DNA of 64,000 nucleotides from Flavobacteriales bacterium. Lineage in GTDB: Bacteria > Bacteroidota > Bacteroidia > Flavobacteriales_F > PHOS-HE28. Under the pieces are notes generated by a model, which saw only the letters and a list, made by a program, of their open reading frames with translations, was not told where the DNA came from and searched no databases. This document shows, piece after piece, positions 22,701-31,602 of the stretch. The stretch spans positions 40,960-104,959 of the forward strand of contig JADKGB010000015.1 in NCBI GenBank assembly GCA_016717225.1, written 5' to 3'. Each line of letters begins with the position of its first letter. Within the stretch, counting starts at the first letter, position 1. The position numbers were made by a program, and so were the translations under genes.

Positions 22701-23421
22701 GCGCCAGCACATCGAATACATGGCCTTTGGCGAGACCTTCCTGGAAGAGCACACCAACAACGAGACCCAACCCTACCTCTACAACGGCAAGGAGCTGGAC
22801 CGCGAGACCGGCTTGTACTATTACGGCGCGCGGTACTATGATCCGGAGGCGAGCATGTGGGCAAGTGTTGATCCGTTGGCGGATACCCTATATGCTGGAT
22901 GGTCAGCGTACAATTACACTAATCTTAACCCGGTCTCGTATAAGGATCCTGATGGCAGATTCGCTACGCTCGCAATACCCGTAGTGGGTACACTGATACT
23001 TGCAACGGTTGCCGCCGTTATCTTCACAGAGGCTGTAGATGATGCAATGGATGATGTGGGCGATGATGACGTTGGTGCCGAGCCCGGGTCATTTGACGAT
23101 ATGTGGAATAGAGCACGGGATCTGGACAAATCAAAATCTCAACCGGAGCAAAAGGAAATAGATGTAGAAAATATGGAAAAAGGGTTAGAGTTAGCAAAGG
23201 ACATTATGTCCAAATCAGGTGTGGATAAGGTAAAGGAAGTATTGAAAGATAAGGGGCGGGTTCTTGGAGGTGAGGGGAAGAATAAGGTGCCATATAGTTT
23301 GAGGGATTGGGGAAGGAAGGGCAACAATGAAGCTACACTGCAAAGGCCTAATCCCAATGGTGGATCTCCACAGAAGATTCGAATTAACGTAAAGCCGTCC
23401 TCCAAGCCCCCAGTAGAGTAG
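13752..23421 (+). CDS. Giant SpvB/RHS-repeat protein with variable C-terminal domain, frameshifted
   Basis: About 3,220 residues after joining frames. The N-terminus has a hydrophobic leader (MKAKLHIALVAAVTSVTVLG). From 15097 there is an SpvB-type domain (TTRFPLKLPQGRQGMQPELT; GLGWDL), then FG-GAP-like DVNGD(G/N)LPD motifs, then many YD repeats (YEYDxxG). The RHS core closes with DHLGSSSYIT near 22654 and YYYGARYYDPE...DPDGR near 22960. The tip then becomes A+T-rich with a hydrophobic helix and a charged domain of about 110 residues. Frame breaks occur at 13800-13890, 15022 (add G), 17257 (drop T) and 18228 (add A). Likely a polymorphic toxin or adhesin; the tip matches no toxin I recognise. 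Confidence 0.88.
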
Positions 23422-23633
23422 AACCGCAGGCCCGATACCATGAATTGAAACACGGTTTAGCTGAATGCGCTCAACGCCTTGGGTGGTGGGTGCCCCGCTC
23501 CGGCGCGAGCTTCACGCTCATGCCAGAATGCCGGAAAGGTCGAACAGGTCGATCAAGTTCACACGTGCGAATGTGAACCTTTCAATACCGTTTAAAGTAC
23601 GTCGGTCTAAGAATCTGTGACCTTCTCATCAGC
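23422..23633. other. Short intergenic stretch after the RHS gene
   Basis: 212 bp with higher GC than the RHS tip. A short open stretch near 23537-23595 could be a gene remnant, but I could not tie it to a family. No terminator hairpin or clear promoter was seen. Confidence 0.4.
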
Positions 23634-24352
23634 ATGCCAAGTGAGGCATTCGCAGCAGCCCGAAACCGCATGGCAACAGTACCAACAAGTGGCTATGAGA
23701 CCGATCCCGACCGGATGGATTGGATCACGGTCTATCAGGACAAGGCTTATCTGAACTACTTGGCCGGAGCCTTGGTCTACTTCAGTGCAGAGCGGTTCAA
23801 GGGAGCGAACATCATCAAGAAGCTCGGCGAGTTGGAGGCAATACAAAGGCACATCGCCCAGAAGATCGTGACATTGCACTCCGGTGGGCAAGCCATCATA
23901 CCCTTCTTGATGGATTGGTTGATCGATGAGATCCGGATCTGTCTGTTCTTCGAGAACCTCATGAAGGCTGAGCTCTTGGACAAAGGCTTTTTGATCCACT
24001 ACGTCAATGACCCAACGCAGAAGAGCAGTAAGGCTGCGATCCTGCGCAAGGAGCAGAAGGACCGCCCCATACCATCTTCACGACTGGTCACTGACGGGTT
24101 TACGAATGCTGAACTTCAATCCAAGACCCTCACCATGGACCTGATGTTCCGACCGAAGTATCAAGCCGTGATCGGCATCCCCTCTGATGTGCTGGTTGTC
24201 GTTCGCCGAATGAACGAGAACCGGAACAAGTTGCACTTCACCAGTGAGGTAGGTGGGGAACTCAGCAGCAAGGGGGGAATGATGCGAAGCTGCTGGATGC
24301 GTATGTCAACCTTCAACTTATGCGGTTCGGTCCGAATCCGCATCTGCACTGA
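23634..24352 (+). CDS. Hypothetical protein downstream of RHS, frameshifted
   Basis: A predicted cytosolic, largely helical protein with no signal peptide. Read directly, the frame runs to 24578 with an implausible tail. Adding one G to the six-G run at 24272-24277 gives LSSKGGNDAKLLDAYVNLQL and a stop at 24352, for 239 residues. I recognise no family. Its position just after the toxin-like RHS tip makes it an immunity candidate, but its base composition resembles the genome more than the tip, which argues against a recently co-transferred pair. Confidence 0.65.
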
Positions 24353-24403
24353 TGATAGCTTAGGTACGGCACATTGGACCGGATGTTCAATCCAGAACTT
24401 CGG

Positions 24404-25309
24404 TCATAGTTTGACCAATGCGGCCACAAGTTCGTTTTCCGGGATTTGCTTCTCCAGCATACCCGAATCGATCATCATGTTGGTCACTGCGCTGAGGTTT
24501 TTCACATCCACCTTTCCATCCACATTCCACTTCACCCCCCCGAACCATTCCTTCGCATCCGCCACCGTCATCCCGTAGCGCTGTGCGATCATGTCCGGCG
24601 CGCTCTTCTTTTCCATCAGCCCCCGCGCCTGGTCGCGCACCACTTTCAGCAAGCGTTGAACGGCATCGCCGTGGTCTTCGAGTACTTCGTTCCGTGCAAC
24701 CACCACGAAGCACGGCCACGTGGGCCGGTACTCATCCACGCGGCGCAACGTGCCGCTGTGCACATGCGAAGCGGTGATGAACTTCTCCCAGAGGAAGACC
24801 GCCGGCTCCGGTTCTTGGAGTCGCTTCACGGCACCCGCCAGGTCGTTCACAACGATGAAGTCCTTCTCGGTCGGTTCCCAGCCATGCGCTTTCGCATAGG
24901 CCAGCGACATCAAGTGGGATCCGGAGTTGAAGCGGCTGATCGCGAATGGAACGCTTTTGAGATCTTCGGGTGTTCGCAACCCGGTGTGCGCGCCGACATG
25001 CACTCCCCAGGTGAGCGGTGTGTCCACGAAGGGAGAAACGATGCGGCTCGGATTCCCGCTCAGGATGTCCTTCACGGCACCTTCCGTGACCATGACAGCC
25101 AGATCTATCTCGCCTTTGCGCAAAAGTTCGCACATCGCCCCAGTGCCTTGCGGAACAGTTCGCCACTTCAGTTCGACCTTGGCGCGAACGAAAGCGCGGC
25201 GCTCGAGCGCGAGTTGCCACGGCAGGTTGAAGGGCTCAGGAACACCTGCTACGCGGAGAGTGGTCAAACTTTCCGGTTGCTCCGCCTCGGGTTTCTTTTT
25301 TGGGCTCAT
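24404..25309 (-). CDS. Substrate-binding-protein-like (NMT1/THI5-type fold), no signal peptide
   Basis: A 301-residue type 2 periplasmic-binding fold: LRVAGVPEPFNLPWQLALER at the start of domain 1, GTGAMCELLRKGEIDLAVMV in the ligand-cleft region, and RFNSGSHLMSLAYAK in the usual hinge area. The N-terminus (MSPKKKPEAEQ) is charged, so the protein appears cytosolic, unlike ABC-transporter binding proteins. The start at 25309 is chosen because it overlaps the UDP-xylose synthase stop by 4 bases; a longer frame only runs antisense into that gene. Ligand unknown. Confidence 0.75.
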   Translation of the reverse strand: MSPKKKPEAEQPESLTTLRVAGVPEPFNLPWQLALERRAFVRAKVELKWRTVPQGTGAMCELLRKGEIDLAVMVTEGAVKDILSGNPSRIVSPFVDTPLTWGVHVGAHTGLRTPEDLKSVPFAISRFNSGSHLMSLAYAKAHGWEPTEKDFIVVNDLAGAVKRLQEPEPAVFLWEKFITASHVHSGTLRRVDEYRPTWPCFVVVARNEVLEDHGDAVQRLLKVVRDQARGLMEKKSAPDMIAQRYGMTVADAKEWFGGVKWNVDGKVDVKNLSAVTNMMIDSGMLEKQIPENELVAALVKL

Positions 25310-26370
25310 TTCCGCACGTACCCCTCGAAGGTGTTGTGGTCCTTCTCGTACAATTCTTGCGGTGTAAGACTCTTGAAATATTCGTACGTGATCTTCAAGC
25401 CTTGGGCACGCGAGACTTTCGGCTCCCACTTCAGGAGTTTGCGCGCACGAGTGATGTCCGGTTTGCGCTGCATGGGATCATCCTGCGGCAGTGGTTTGTA
25501 GATCAGTTTCTGCTTTGTGCCGGTGAGCTTCACGATCTCTTCTGCGAACTGCTTGATGGTGATCTCCGCTGGGTTGCCGATGTTGATCGGGTCGGCGCAA
25601 TCGCTCTTGAGCAAGCGGTAGATCCCTTCGATCAGATCATCCACATAACAGAAGCTGCGCGTCTGGTTCCCCTTGCCAAAAATGGTGAGGTCTTCACCGC
25701 GCAATGCCTGCCCGATGAACGCTGGCAACACACGGCCATCATTCAGTCGCATTCGTGGGCCATACGTGTTGAAAATGCGAACCATGCGCGTTTCCAAACC
25801 GTGGTAGGTGTGGTACGCCATGGTGATCGCCTCTTGGAAGCGCTTCGCTTCGTCGTACACGCCACGTGGGCCAACCGTATTTACGTGGCCCCAGTAGTCT
25901 TCCGTTTGGGGATGCACTTGTGGATCACCGTACACCTCACTGGTGCTGGCCACAAGGATGCGCGCCTTCTTCGCTAAAGCGAGACCGAGCAAGTTGTGTG
26001 TTCCCAGAGAGCTCACCTTCAGCGTCTGGATCGGGATCTTCAGGTAGTCGATGGGGGAGGCGGGACTGGCGAAGTGCAATATGTATTTCAGCTTGCCCGG
26101 CACATGCACGTATTTGCTCACGTCGTGGTGGTAGAACTCGAAGTCTTCCCGTTTGAACAGGTGCTCGATGTTCTTCAACCGGCCTGTGATGAGGTTGTCC
26201 ATCGCCAGGACATGGTAGCCTTCTTTCAGAAAGCGATCACAGAGGTGACTGCCCAGGAAGCCAGCAGCTCCGGTGATGAGCACGCGTTCCTTTTCGGCAG
26301 GGCGTGTTTTGCCCGTTTTCGCGATCGCCTTGGTCGCCTTCTTGGGGGCGGCGGTTTTCTTCTTGGCCAT
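25306..26370 (-). CDS. UDP-glucuronate decarboxylase (UDP-xylose synthase)
   Basis: NAD-dependent SDR enzyme converting UDP-glucuronate to UDP-xylose. Residues 30-42 hold the GAAGFLGSHLCDRF nucleotide-binding motif. ASTSEVYGDP, the YDEAKR catalytic Tyr-Lys pair and RIFNTYGPRM follow, all characteristic of UXS. Residues 1-27 are a Lys/Ala/Pro-rich tail (AAPKKATKAIAKTGK) not needed for catalysis. It follows the UDP-glucose dehydrogenase gene by 5 bases, which supplies its substrate, so the pair forms a two-step pathway. Confidence 0.93.
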   Translation of the reverse strand: MAKKKTAAPKKATKAIAKTGKTRPAEKERVLITGAAGFLGSHLCDRFLKEGYHVLAMDNLITGRLKNIEHLFKREDFEFYHHDVSKYVHVPGKLKYILHFASPASPIDYLKIPIQTLKVSSLGTHNLLGLALAKKARILVASTSEVYGDPQVHPQTEDYWGHVNTVGPRGVYDEAKRFQEAITMAYHTYHGLETRMVRIFNTYGPRMRLNDGRVLPAFIGQALRGEDLTIFGKGNQTRSFCYVDDLIEGIYRLLKSDCADPINIGNPAEITIKQFAEEIVKLTGTKQKLIYKPLPQDDPMQRKPDITRARKLLKWEPKVSRAQGLKITYEYFKSLTPQELYEKDHNTFEGYVRK

Positions 26371-26375
26371 GTTGT

Positions 26376-27689
26376 TCAGGCGTTGACGACGTTACGACCA
26401 ATGCTCACGTATGTGAACCCTTTCTCTTGCATGGTCTCCAATTCATAGAGGTTGCGGCCATCGAAGATCACGGGCTTCTTCAGCGAACTTTTCACTCGTT
26501 CCATATCCGGTGTGCGGAATTCGGCCCACTCGGTGCAGATGATCAACGCGTCGGCATCTTTCAGCGAATCGTATTCGTCTGAAGCATAGCGGATCGCATC
26601 GCCTTTCATTTTCTTCACGTTCTTCATGCCTTCTGGATCGAACGCGGCCACGGTGGCGCCCTCGGCCTTCAACGCATCGATCATATACAGGGCAGGAGCT
26701 TCGCGGATATCATCAGTGTCCGGCTTGAAAGCGAGGCCCCACATGGCAAAGTGCTTTCCCTTGAGCGAGCCACCGTAGTGCTTCTTGATCTTCGGCATCA
26801 GTGCGGTCTTCTGTTCTTCGTTCACTTTCATCACACTCTCGATGATCTGGAATTCGTAGCCCGCTTCTTTGCCGCTCTTGGCCAAGGCTTGGACGTCCTT
26901 GGGGAAGCAACTACCACCATACCCGATACCTGGAAAGAGGAAGCGCTTGCCGATGCGGCTGTCGCTGCCCATACCGATGCGCACCTTGTCCACGTCGGCG
27001 CCAACGGCCTCGCAGAAGTTCGCGATCTCGTTCATGAAGGTGATCTTCGCCGCTAGGAACGCGTTCGCCGCGTATTTCGTCAGTTCCGCACTGCGCTCAT
27101 CCATGAAGATGATCGGATTTCCCTGGCGAACGAAAGGCTTGTACAGTTCTTCCATCAATTTGCGAGCGCGTTCACTGCTGGTGCCGACAACTACGCGATC
27201 AGGTTTCAAAAAGTCATCCACCGCGAAGCCTTCTCGCAAGAATTCCGGATTGCTCACCACGTCGAATTCGACTTTCGCGAATTTCTTCACCGCTGCTGTG
27301 ACTTTTTCTGCCGTGCCTACCGGTACTGTGCTTTTGTCCACGAGCACTTTGTAGTCGGTCATCAGTTTGCCGATGTCCTGCGCGGCGTTCAGCACGTAGC
27401 TCAGATCGGCGCTGCCGTCTTCACCTGGTGGAGTTGGAAGCGCCAGGAATACGATCTGCGCTTTCGCCAGCGCTTCGGCCAGGTTGGTGGTAAAATGCAG
27501 ACGTCCTTGGCGGATGTTGCGTTCGAAGATCACATCGAGATGTGGCTCGTAGATGGGCACTTTGCCATCTTTCATCAACTGTACTTTCTCGGCGTTGATG
27601 TCCACACATACCACATGGTTGCCGGTTTCGGCGAAGCATGTGCCTGTTACCAGACCTACGTATCCTGTTCCTACTACTGCGATGTTCAT
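26376..27689 (-). CDS. ugd: UDP-glucose 6-dehydrogenase
   Basis: Oxidises UDP-glucose to UDP-glucuronate with two NAD. The 437-residue protein begins with the Rossmann motif VVGTGYVGLVTG (residues 5-16), has KSTVPVGT and NPEFLREG, and carries the catalytic cysteine in FPGIGYGGSCFPKD. KPDTDDIREAP marks the C-terminal UDP-binding domain. The product is the substrate of the adjacent UDP-xylose synthase. It is distinct from the N-acetylhexosamine dehydrogenase at 5135-6433. Confidence 0.95.
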   Translation of the reverse strand: MNIAVVGTGYVGLVTGTCFAETGNHVVCVDINAEKVQLMKDGKVPIYEPHLDVIFERNIRQGRLHFTTNLAEALAKAQIVFLALPTPPGEDGSADLSYVLNAAQDIGKLMTDYKVLVDKSTVPVGTAEKVTAAVKKFAKVEFDVVSNPEFLREGFAVDDFLKPDRVVVGTSSERARKLMEELYKPFVRQGNPIIFMDERSAELTKYAANAFLAAKITFMNEIANFCEAVGADVDKVRIGMGSDSRIGKRFLFPGIGYGGSCFPKDVQALAKSGKEAGYEFQIIESVMKVNEEQKTALMPKIKKHYGGSLKGKHFAMWGLAFKPDTDDIREAPALYMIDALKAEGATVAAFDPEGMKNVKKMKGDAIRYASDEYDSLKDADALIICTEWAEFRTPDMERVKSSLKKPVIFDGRNLYELETMQEKGFTYVSIGRNVVNA

Positions 27690-27698
27690 TTTTCTCGG

Positions 27699-27733
27699 TT
27701 GCGCGTTGGCGCGTTACGTGTTACGAGTTGCGC
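27699..27733. repeat. Short heptanucleotide repeat (GTTRCGN type)
   Basis: Between the aminotransferase and dehydrogenase genes, units GTTGCGC, GTTGGCG(C), GTTACGT, GTTACGA and GTTGCG follow one another with a period of about 7. It resembles the longer period-7 arrays at 56566 and 57208 but uses a different core. Confidence 0.55.
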
Positions 27734-27734
27734 T

Positions 27735-28877
27735 TCACTTGAAATAGCTCTTCACCGTAGCGGTGATGTGAGCGAGTTGTTCGTTGCTCAGTTCTGTGCT
27801 CATGGGAAGGCTCAGCACTTCGTGGATGAGTTGTTCCGTAGTGGGCAATGAGCCTTCCGGAAAGCGTGCGCTCTTGTATGCGTTCTGAAGGTGACAGGGC
27901 ACTGGGTAGTAGATCATGGCCGGAACTCCGTTCGCTTCCAGGTGCTTCTTCAGACCATCGCGATGGCCTCCCGTCACGCGCATCGTATACTGGTGGAAAA
28001 CATGCGTGCTATTGTTGCTCCGTTGTGGGATCACGATCTGCGGCATGCCGGCAAAGGCTTTGTCATAAACAGAAGCGGCCGCATTCCGAGCTGCATCATA
28101 CTCCTTCAGATGCTTCAGCTTGACGCGCAGAATGGCGGCTTGCATGGAATCAAGGCGGCTGTTCACACCAACCACTTCATGGTAATAGCGAACATCGCTT
28201 CCGTGATTGCAAACGCGACGTAATTTCTTTGCGACCTCGTCGTCGTTCGTGAACATCGCACCACCGTCACCATAACATCCCAAATTCTTGCTTGGGAAAA
28301 AACTGGTGGTACCGATGTGGCCGATGGTTCCGGTCTTTTTCGTCCCTGATGCCGAGAGGTAGTCGGATCCTACCGCCTGGCAATTGTCTTCGATCACAAA
28401 GAGGTTGTGCTCCTTGGCGATCGCCATGATCGCGTCCATGTCCGCAGCCTGGCCGAAAAGGTGAACAGGTACAATGGCCTTGGTCTTCGGCGTGATCTTG
28501 CGTTTGATGTCTTCAGGGTCGATATTGTAGGTGCCCGGAAGCACATCTGCGAAAACAGGTGTGATGCCCAGCAGGGCAACGACTTCAACCGTGGCAACAA
28601 AGGTGAACGAGCACGTGATGATCTCATCGCCCGCCTTGAGGCCCAATGCCATCATCGCGATCTGCAAGGCATCGGTGCCATTGGCACATCCGATCACGTG
28701 CTTTACCCCCAGATAGTCCGCCAGTTCTTTTTCGAACTCCTTCACCTCCGGACCATTGATGAATGCCGCACTATCGATCACGCGCTGCAAGGCTGCGTCC
28801 ACCTCCGGTTTTATCTTCTCGTATTGGCCGACCAGGTCGACCATCTGGATCGGTTTCATAGCGGTAGTAGTGTCCAT
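27735..28877 (-). CDS. DegT/DnrJ/EryC1/StrS aminotransferase, WbpE/WlbC-like
   Basis: PLP-dependent sugar aminotransferase of 380 residues. The PLP lysine is Lys197 in TTSFFPSKNLGCYGDGGA. IGCANGTDALQIAMMALGL, HLFGQAADMDAI, VIEDNCQA and VGVNSRLDSMQAAIL match the family, most closely the WbpE/WlbC enzymes that aminate the 3-keto UDP-GlcNAcA made by WbpB. Alternative start at 28859 (MKPIQMVDL). It lies 20 kb from its presumed partners at 5.1-8.0 kb, beside the UDP-glucuronate pathway genes. Confidence 0.88.
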   Translation of the reverse strand: MDTTTAMKPIQMVDLVGQYEKIKPEVDAALQRVIDSAAFINGPEVKEFEKELADYLGVKHVIGCANGTDALQIAMMALGLKAGDEIITCSFTFVATVEVVALLGITPVFADVLPGTYNIDPEDIKRKITPKTKAIVPVHLFGQAADMDAIMAIAKEHNLFVIEDNCQAVGSDYLSASGTKKTGTIGHIGTTSFFPSKNLGCYGDGGAMFTNDDEVAKKLRRVCNHGSDVRYYHEVVGVNSRLDSMQAAILRVKLKHLKEYDAARNAAASVYDKAFAGMPQIVIPQRSNNSTHVFHQYTMRVTGGHRDGLKKHLEANGVPAMIYYPVPCHLQNAYKSARFPEGSLPTTEQLIHEVLSLPMSTELSNEQLAHITATVKSYFK

Positions 28878-29014
28878 GGTTCCCAGGTTGCCGCCTTCCG
28901 GGCCGTATACCCGGCGCGAACGGTAATGCGGCCGCGAAGATATTCGCGCAATGCAGCGGCCAACGTCATTGCCGCCGGGCCATGGACGTGCGCTCGGGCA
29001 CGTTGTGCCCTCAC

Positions 29015-29029
29015 TACTTTCGCATCCTC
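29015..29029 (+). promoter_or_regulatory. Bacteroidota-type -7 box next to the start codon
   Basis: TACTTTCG at 29015-29022 fits TAnnTTTG except for its last positions and is followed by 7 bases then ATG 29030. This implies a leaderless or nearly leaderless mRNA. No TTG element is seen at the right distance upstream. Confidence 0.45.
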
Positions 29030-29788
29030 ATGCTCCGCTCTTTCCACCTCGTTTTTCCCTTCGTATTGGTTGCGACGGCCCCCTGCTACGCCCAACATGG
29101 ACTTCGGGATACGATCATTACGGTAGTTCCTATTACCCTGAGCTATGCCTACCAGTTGCCGCAGGGCGATATGGCCACTCGCTTCGGGCCCAATAGCAAC
29201 CTCGGGTTGAGCGCAGGTGTCAAGTTCAAGAACAACTACTATTTGGGGGTGGAGGGCTCGTTCATCTTCGGGAACCGGATCAACGACAATAGCATGTTGA
29301 ACCAGTTGATCACGGACAATGGGGTCATTGTGGACCAGAACGGTGAGCCTGCCACGGTCTTGCTCTACGAACGAGGCTACACGTTGATGCTGACCGCTGG
29401 AAAAGTGATGCCTATCGTGGGACCGAACCCCAACAGTGGCCTGTTGTTGAAGATAGGAGGCGGGTATCTGCGCCATAAGATCCGCATCGAAACCCAGAAC
29501 AACGTGGTGCCCGCGTTGGAGGATGAATACCTGAAAGGATATGATCGGCTGACCGCCGGACCTGCAGCGATGGTGTTCATTGGATATCAGCATTTCGGTA
29601 ATAACCGGTTCATCAATTTTCTCATTGGGTTCGAGCTGAACACAGCGTTCACCCACAACCTGCGTCCATACAATTTCGATACGGGAAAAACCGATGACGA
29701 TCAGCGCGTGGATGGTTTGAACGGATTGCGGTTCGGTTGGACATTGCCCTTGCACAAGGCCGCTGACGATCGTATCTACTACCGCTGA
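29030..29788 (+). CDS. Predicted outer-membrane beta-barrel protein
   Basis: A 252-residue protein from ATG 29030. A longer frame from 28982 would put 16 non-signal residues ahead of the signal peptide, so the later ATG is chosen. Signal peptide MLRSFHLVFPFVLVATAPCYAQ. The mature part alternates short hydrophobic and polar strands (LGLSAGVKFKNNYYLGVEGSFIFG; GLLLKIGGGYLRHKIRIET), as in small OMPs. I recognise no named family. Its stop overlaps the waaA ATG (TGATG), so the two are probably translationally coupled. Confidence 0.75.
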   Translation: MLRSFHLVFPFVLVATAPCYAQHGLRDTIITVVPITLSYAYQLPQGDMATRFGPNSNLGLSAGVKFKNNYYLGVEGSFIFGNRINDNSMLNQLITDNGVIVDQNGEPATVLLYERGYTLMLTAGKVMPIVGPNPNSGLLLKIGGGYLRHKIRIETQNNVVPALEDEYLKGYDRLTAGPAAMVFIGYQHFGNNRFINFLIGFELNTAFTHNLRPYNFDTGKTDDDQRVDGLNGLRFGWTLPLHKAADDRIYYR

Positions 29789-31041
29789 TGCCTGTCCTCT
29801 ATTCCGCTGGCATCGGGCTTTATCACGCAGCGGTCCGATGCTCCACGTTGTGGAACCCGAAGGCGCGGGCATGGGTCGAGGGACGTAGGGAATTGTGGCA
29901 ACGGCTTGAAGGCAAGCGTGCGGAATTGAAGGGTTGTTTGTGGATGCATTGCGCCAGTGTCGGCGAATTCGAACAGGGGAGGCCTGTGTTGGAAGCGATC
30001 AAAGCTGCGCGGCCCGAGCTGCCCGTTCTGCTCACATTCTTCAGTCCGAGTGGTTTCGAAGTCTACAAGGACTATGCGCTAGCTGATCACGTGGACTACT
30101 TGCCTGCCGATAGTGATGCCAATGCGGCCCATCTGATGGAACTGATCGCACCGCGTGCATGCCTTTTCGTGAAGTACGAATTCTGGTACCACCATTTGCA
30201 AGCGCTGAAGGCGAACCGTGTTCCTACGTTCCTGGTGAGCGCGATCTTTCGAAAGGACCAGCCTTTCTTCAGCTGGTTCGGTGGTGCATGGCGCAAGATG
30301 TTGGGGTGCTATACGCACATTTTCACGCAAGATGAAGGATCACGCCAGTTGTTGGCAGCGATCGGCATTACGAACGTTTCCGTAAGCGGCGATACACGCT
30401 TCGATCGGGTGATGGCGATCGCGGAGGCGAACGAGGAACTCGATACTGCGAAGGCTTTCTGCTCAGCTTCCAAGTCGCTCGTGCTCGTGTGTGGAAGCAC
30501 TTGGCCGAAGGACGAGCAACTGATCCTGTCCGCGTTGGAACATGGAAAGACACGTCCCCGGTTGATCGTTGCCCCGCATGAGTTGAATGCCGAACATTTG
30601 GGAGCCATCGAAGCCCGTTTTCCCAAACCGCTGATCACCTGGACGGAGGCCACGGCTGCCTCCAGTTCGGCCTCCTCCTTTCCTATCGATACATTGCTCG
30701 TGGATGGAATGGGCATGCTTGCTCGACTGTACAAGTACGCTGATATCGCCTATGTAGGAGGCGGTTTTGGAGATGGCATCCACAGCCTGCTCGAAGCGGC
30801 TGCATGGGGGAAGCCCGTGATCTTCGGTCCGCATCACCGGAAGTTTCCAGAAGCTCAAGCGTTGATCGATGCGGGTGCTGGTTTCGAAGTGCGCACCGCC
30901 GCAGAAATGCATTCTGTGCTCGATCGATTGCTGAATGATCCGGTCGCACGTGCTGCCGCGTCCGTTGCATCCAAGGATCACGTGCGAGCGCATATGGGTG
31001 CCAAGGACCGGGTGGTTGAACACGTGCTTTCCCTCCTTTGA
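29788..31041 (+). CDS. waaA: 3-deoxy-D-manno-octulosonic acid (Kdo) transferase
   Basis: Inner-membrane-associated GT30 enzyme adding Kdo to lipid A precursor. The 417-residue product has the N-terminal hydrophobic anchor (residues 1-20), WMHCASVGEFEQGRPVLEAI, TFFSPSGFEV, FVKYEFWYHHLQ and AYVGGGFGDGIHSLLEAAAWGKPVIFGP, all signature WaaA segments. It shows the organism makes Kdo-containing lipopolysaccharide. No Kdo biosynthesis genes are beside it. Confidence 0.94.
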   Translation: MPVLYSAGIGLYHAAVRCSTLWNPKARAWVEGRRELWQRLEGKRAELKGCLWMHCASVGEFEQGRPVLEAIKAARPELPVLLTFFSPSGFEVYKDYALADHVDYLPADSDANAAHLMELIAPRACLFVKYEFWYHHLQALKANRVPTFLVSAIFRKDQPFFSWFGGAWRKMLGCYTHIFTQDEGSRQLLAAIGITNVSVSGDTRFDRVMAIAEANEELDTAKAFCSASKSLVLVCGSTWPKDEQLILSALEHGKTRPRLIVAPHELNAEHLGAIEARFPKPLITWTEATAASSSASSFPIDTLLVDGMGMLARLYKYADIAYVGGGFGDGIHSLLEAAAWGKPVIFGPHHRKFPEAQALIDAGAGFEVRTAAEMHSVLDRLLNDPVARAAASVASKDHVRAHMGAKDRVVEHVLSLL

Positions 31042-31205
31042 ACAAGCGTTTCCGAGCGTTGATCCCGGGAAGGCTCATTTTGGCCGTGCGAAACGGAACT
31101 TGGTGAAGCGATGCGCATGGACTTCAGCGGAAGGTGCGATCCGAAGATGTCCTCGAACAAGCTGACCGAAGGCATTATGGCATCCGCATCGAAGCCGTTG
31201 ATCGA

Positions 31206-31556
31206 TCAACGCAGCTTTCGATTCCCAGCATGTCTTCGGGCATCTCGTTCTGTCCGCTTCTCGAATTTTCGTTCGAACGCACTCTGCAGATCGGTGCTGG
31301 TTTGGTTCGCCAAACACAGAACAACGAACAGCACGTCCGCTAATTCTTCACCCAGGTCCTTCGACTTATCACTTGCTTTTTCGCTCTGCTCCCCATACCG
31401 CCGCGCCATGATGCGCGCTACTTCACCGACCTCTTCAGCAAGAAGCGCTGTGTTCGTGAGCTCGCTGAAATAGCGGACTCCAACGGTGTTTATCCATTGG
31501 TCGACCTGGGCTTGCAGTTGATGGATCGGAAGAGGAGATGAGGTTCGTGCGGCCAT
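31206..31556 (-). CDS. MazG-like nucleotide pyrophosphohydrolase
   Basis: A 116-residue single-domain MazG/iMazG-type NTP pyrophosphatase, thought to remove aberrant nucleotides. The metal-binding helices are visible: LLAEEVGEVARIMARRYGEQ (EExxE) and DLGEELADVLFVVLCLANQ (ExxD). The tail KFEKRTERDARR is typical. TTCCTTTG lies 4 bases before its ATG on the minus strand, one mismatch from TAnnTTTG. A 164-bp stretch to waaA has no clear gene. Confidence 0.88.
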   Translation of the reverse strand: MAARTSSPLPIHQLQAQVDQWINTVGVRYFSELTNTALLAEEVGEVARIMARRYGEQSEKASDKSKDLGEELADVLFVVLCLANQTSTDLQSAFERKFEKRTERDARRHAGNRKLR

Positions 31557-31602
31557 GCGTCAAAGGAAACGCGTAGAACCGAAGGTGACGATCGAGCGAA
31601 GT

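Noticed and set aside
13752..23421. Several separate RHS genes
   Set aside because: The pieces abut, match consecutive SpvB/RHS regions and join by single-base repairs, so they are one gene.
24446..25501. 351-codon plus-strand frame over the substrate-binding and UXS genes
   Set aside because: Antisense shadow; the opposite strand carries recognisable families.
31042..31205. Small minus-strand gene after mazG (frame 30978-31175)
   Set aside because: Short, overlaps waaA and has no motif I can support.
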